Origin: Armatimonadota bacterium
Lineage (GTDB): Bacteria; Armatimonadota; Armatimonadia; Armatimonadales; Armatimonadaceae
Reading direction: 5' to 3'
Assembly: GCA_014381035.1 (NCBI GenBank)
Contig: JACMIS010000549.1
Coordinates: 1-5,835, forward strand
Length of the DNA stretch: 5,835 bases
Made by a program: the position numbers and the translations under genes. This document shows, piece by piece, positions 5,337 through 5,835 of this stretch (the first letter of the stretch is position 1; every line of letters starts with the position of its first letter). Below the pieces are notes generated by a model. That model was not told the origin of the DNA. It saw only the letters and a program-made list of their open reading frames with translations, and did not search any database.

Positions 5337-5835
5337 ATGAAAAATATACCGAATGCGCCGCTTACGGAAACCGCGTTTCCGCCGCTGAGTCCGTCCATCG
5401 CACACCGTTACCTGCAACACTCGCCCCTCGCCTCGATCTATGACAAGGTGATGGAGGGGAAACGGCTTTCGTTCGCAGACGGCTTGGCACTCTGGGAGTC
5501 GGACGATCTGAACGGGATCGGCGCACTTGCGAATATCGTCCGCGAAACCAAGAACGGCAACAACACTTACTACGTTCGCAATCAGCATATCAACTATACG
5601 AACGTGTGCAACAAAGGGTGCAAATTCTGCTCGTTTTACGCCCAGAAAGATGGACCCGCGCCGTACACGATGACGATGGACGACGTGCGACTGAAACTGG
5701 AACAAACGCGTCATATCCCCGTGACCGAGATTCATATGGTCGCGGGTATCCACCCGAAATTGCCGTATTCGTATTATCTCGAACTACTCGACACCGTGAA
5801 GGCGACGCGACCGGAAGCACACATTAAATCGTTCA
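5337..5835 (+). CDS. mqnE: Aminofutalosine synthase (radical SAM), futalosine pathway of menaquinone synthesis; N-terminal part
   Basis: The first 166 codons are present; the gene runs off the right edge, and the full protein should be about 360-400 residues. MqnE uses a 4Fe-4S cluster and S-adenosylmethionine to join SAM's adenosyl part to 3-[(1-carboxyvinyl)oxy]benzoate, giving aminofutalosine in the cytoplasm. The radical SAM motif is CNKGCKFC, with Cys91, Cys95 and Cys98 in the CxxxCxxC pattern, preceded by HINYTNV as in the MqnE/MqnC/CofH group. TEIHMVAGIHPKLPYSYYLE (130-149) matches the MqnE-type VHIVGGLHP segment; MqnC usually has a QGGHNP-like segment there, so MqnE is preferred. The ATG at 5337 has only a weak purine run before it. 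GTG at 5319, six codons upstream in frame, is an alternative adding MPKKKT. The gene has its own promoter and diverges from the lipoprotein gene. No other menaquinone gene is visible. Confidence 0.9.
   Translation, partial: MKNIPNAPLTETAFPPLSPSIAHRYLQHSPLASIYDKVMEGKRLSFADGLALWESDDLNGIGALANIVRETKNGNNTYYVRNQHINYTNVCNKGCKFCSFYAQKDGPAPYTMTMDDVRLKLEQTRHIPVTEIHMVAGIHPKLPYSYYLELLDTVKATRPEAHIKSF

Noticed and set aside
5307..5753. Minus-strand 148-codon open frame over the start of mqnE
   Set aside because: mqnE has an unmistakable radical SAM motif in the plus frame; the minus frame has no recognisable feature.

Overview
The window looks like ordinary bacterial chromosome of moderately high GC. It carries sigma-70-type promoters, Shine-Dalgarno sites and at least one secreted lipoprotein. 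The futalosine-pathway gene at the right end points to a menaquinone-using bacterium. The Pro/Ser/Thr-rich linkers, the BlaI-M56 pair and the small jelly-roll-like secreted protein would fit a lineage such as Armatimonadota or a neighbouring phylum. That placement is an inference from style; nothing in the sequence fixes the phylum.

Layout, left to right. Bases 1-1004 (minus strand) hold the N-terminal 334 codons of an unrecognised protein with two membrane segments and a coiled coil, which runs off the left edge. A 171-base gap without a gene follows. Bases 1176-3307 (minus) form a two-gene operon: a BlaI/MecI-type winged-helix repressor, and an M56 (BlaR1-type) membrane metallopeptidase that starts inside the repressor's stop codon. 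The operon has a strong promoter (TTGTCA, 17 bases, TACAAT) whose -35 box coincides with an upstream TTG that could be mistaken for the repressor's start. Bases 3363-3974 (minus) encode a small membrane-anchored or secreted protein with a probable carbohydrate-binding-like jelly roll. Its promoter is followed at about +3 to +20 by a perfect 18-bp palindrome of LacI-family type. Bases 4101-5051 (minus) encode a lipoprotein of unknown function. After a 285-base divergent intergenic region with several dyads, the plus strand carries the first 166 codons of a radical SAM enzyme, aminofutalosine synthase (MqnE).

How the genes may work together. The repressor and peptidase form a classic signal-transduction pair: a membrane protease senses something outside and inactivates the repressor. 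The usual beta-lactam-binding sensor domain is absent. A roughly 230-residue Pro/Ser/Val-rich tail takes its place, so the signal is unlikely to be a beta-lactam bound in the normal way. The jelly-roll protein and the lipoprotein appear to be separate envelope genes with their own control. mqnE is transcribed away from them and is probably unrelated in function.

I found no tRNA, rRNA, CRISPR array, insertion sequence or other mobile element. I do not see a clearly new multi-gene system here. The points most worth a second look are the sensor-less BlaI-M56 pair with its nearly leaderless repressor, the LacI-type operator, and the dyad cluster between the lipoprotein and mqnE.
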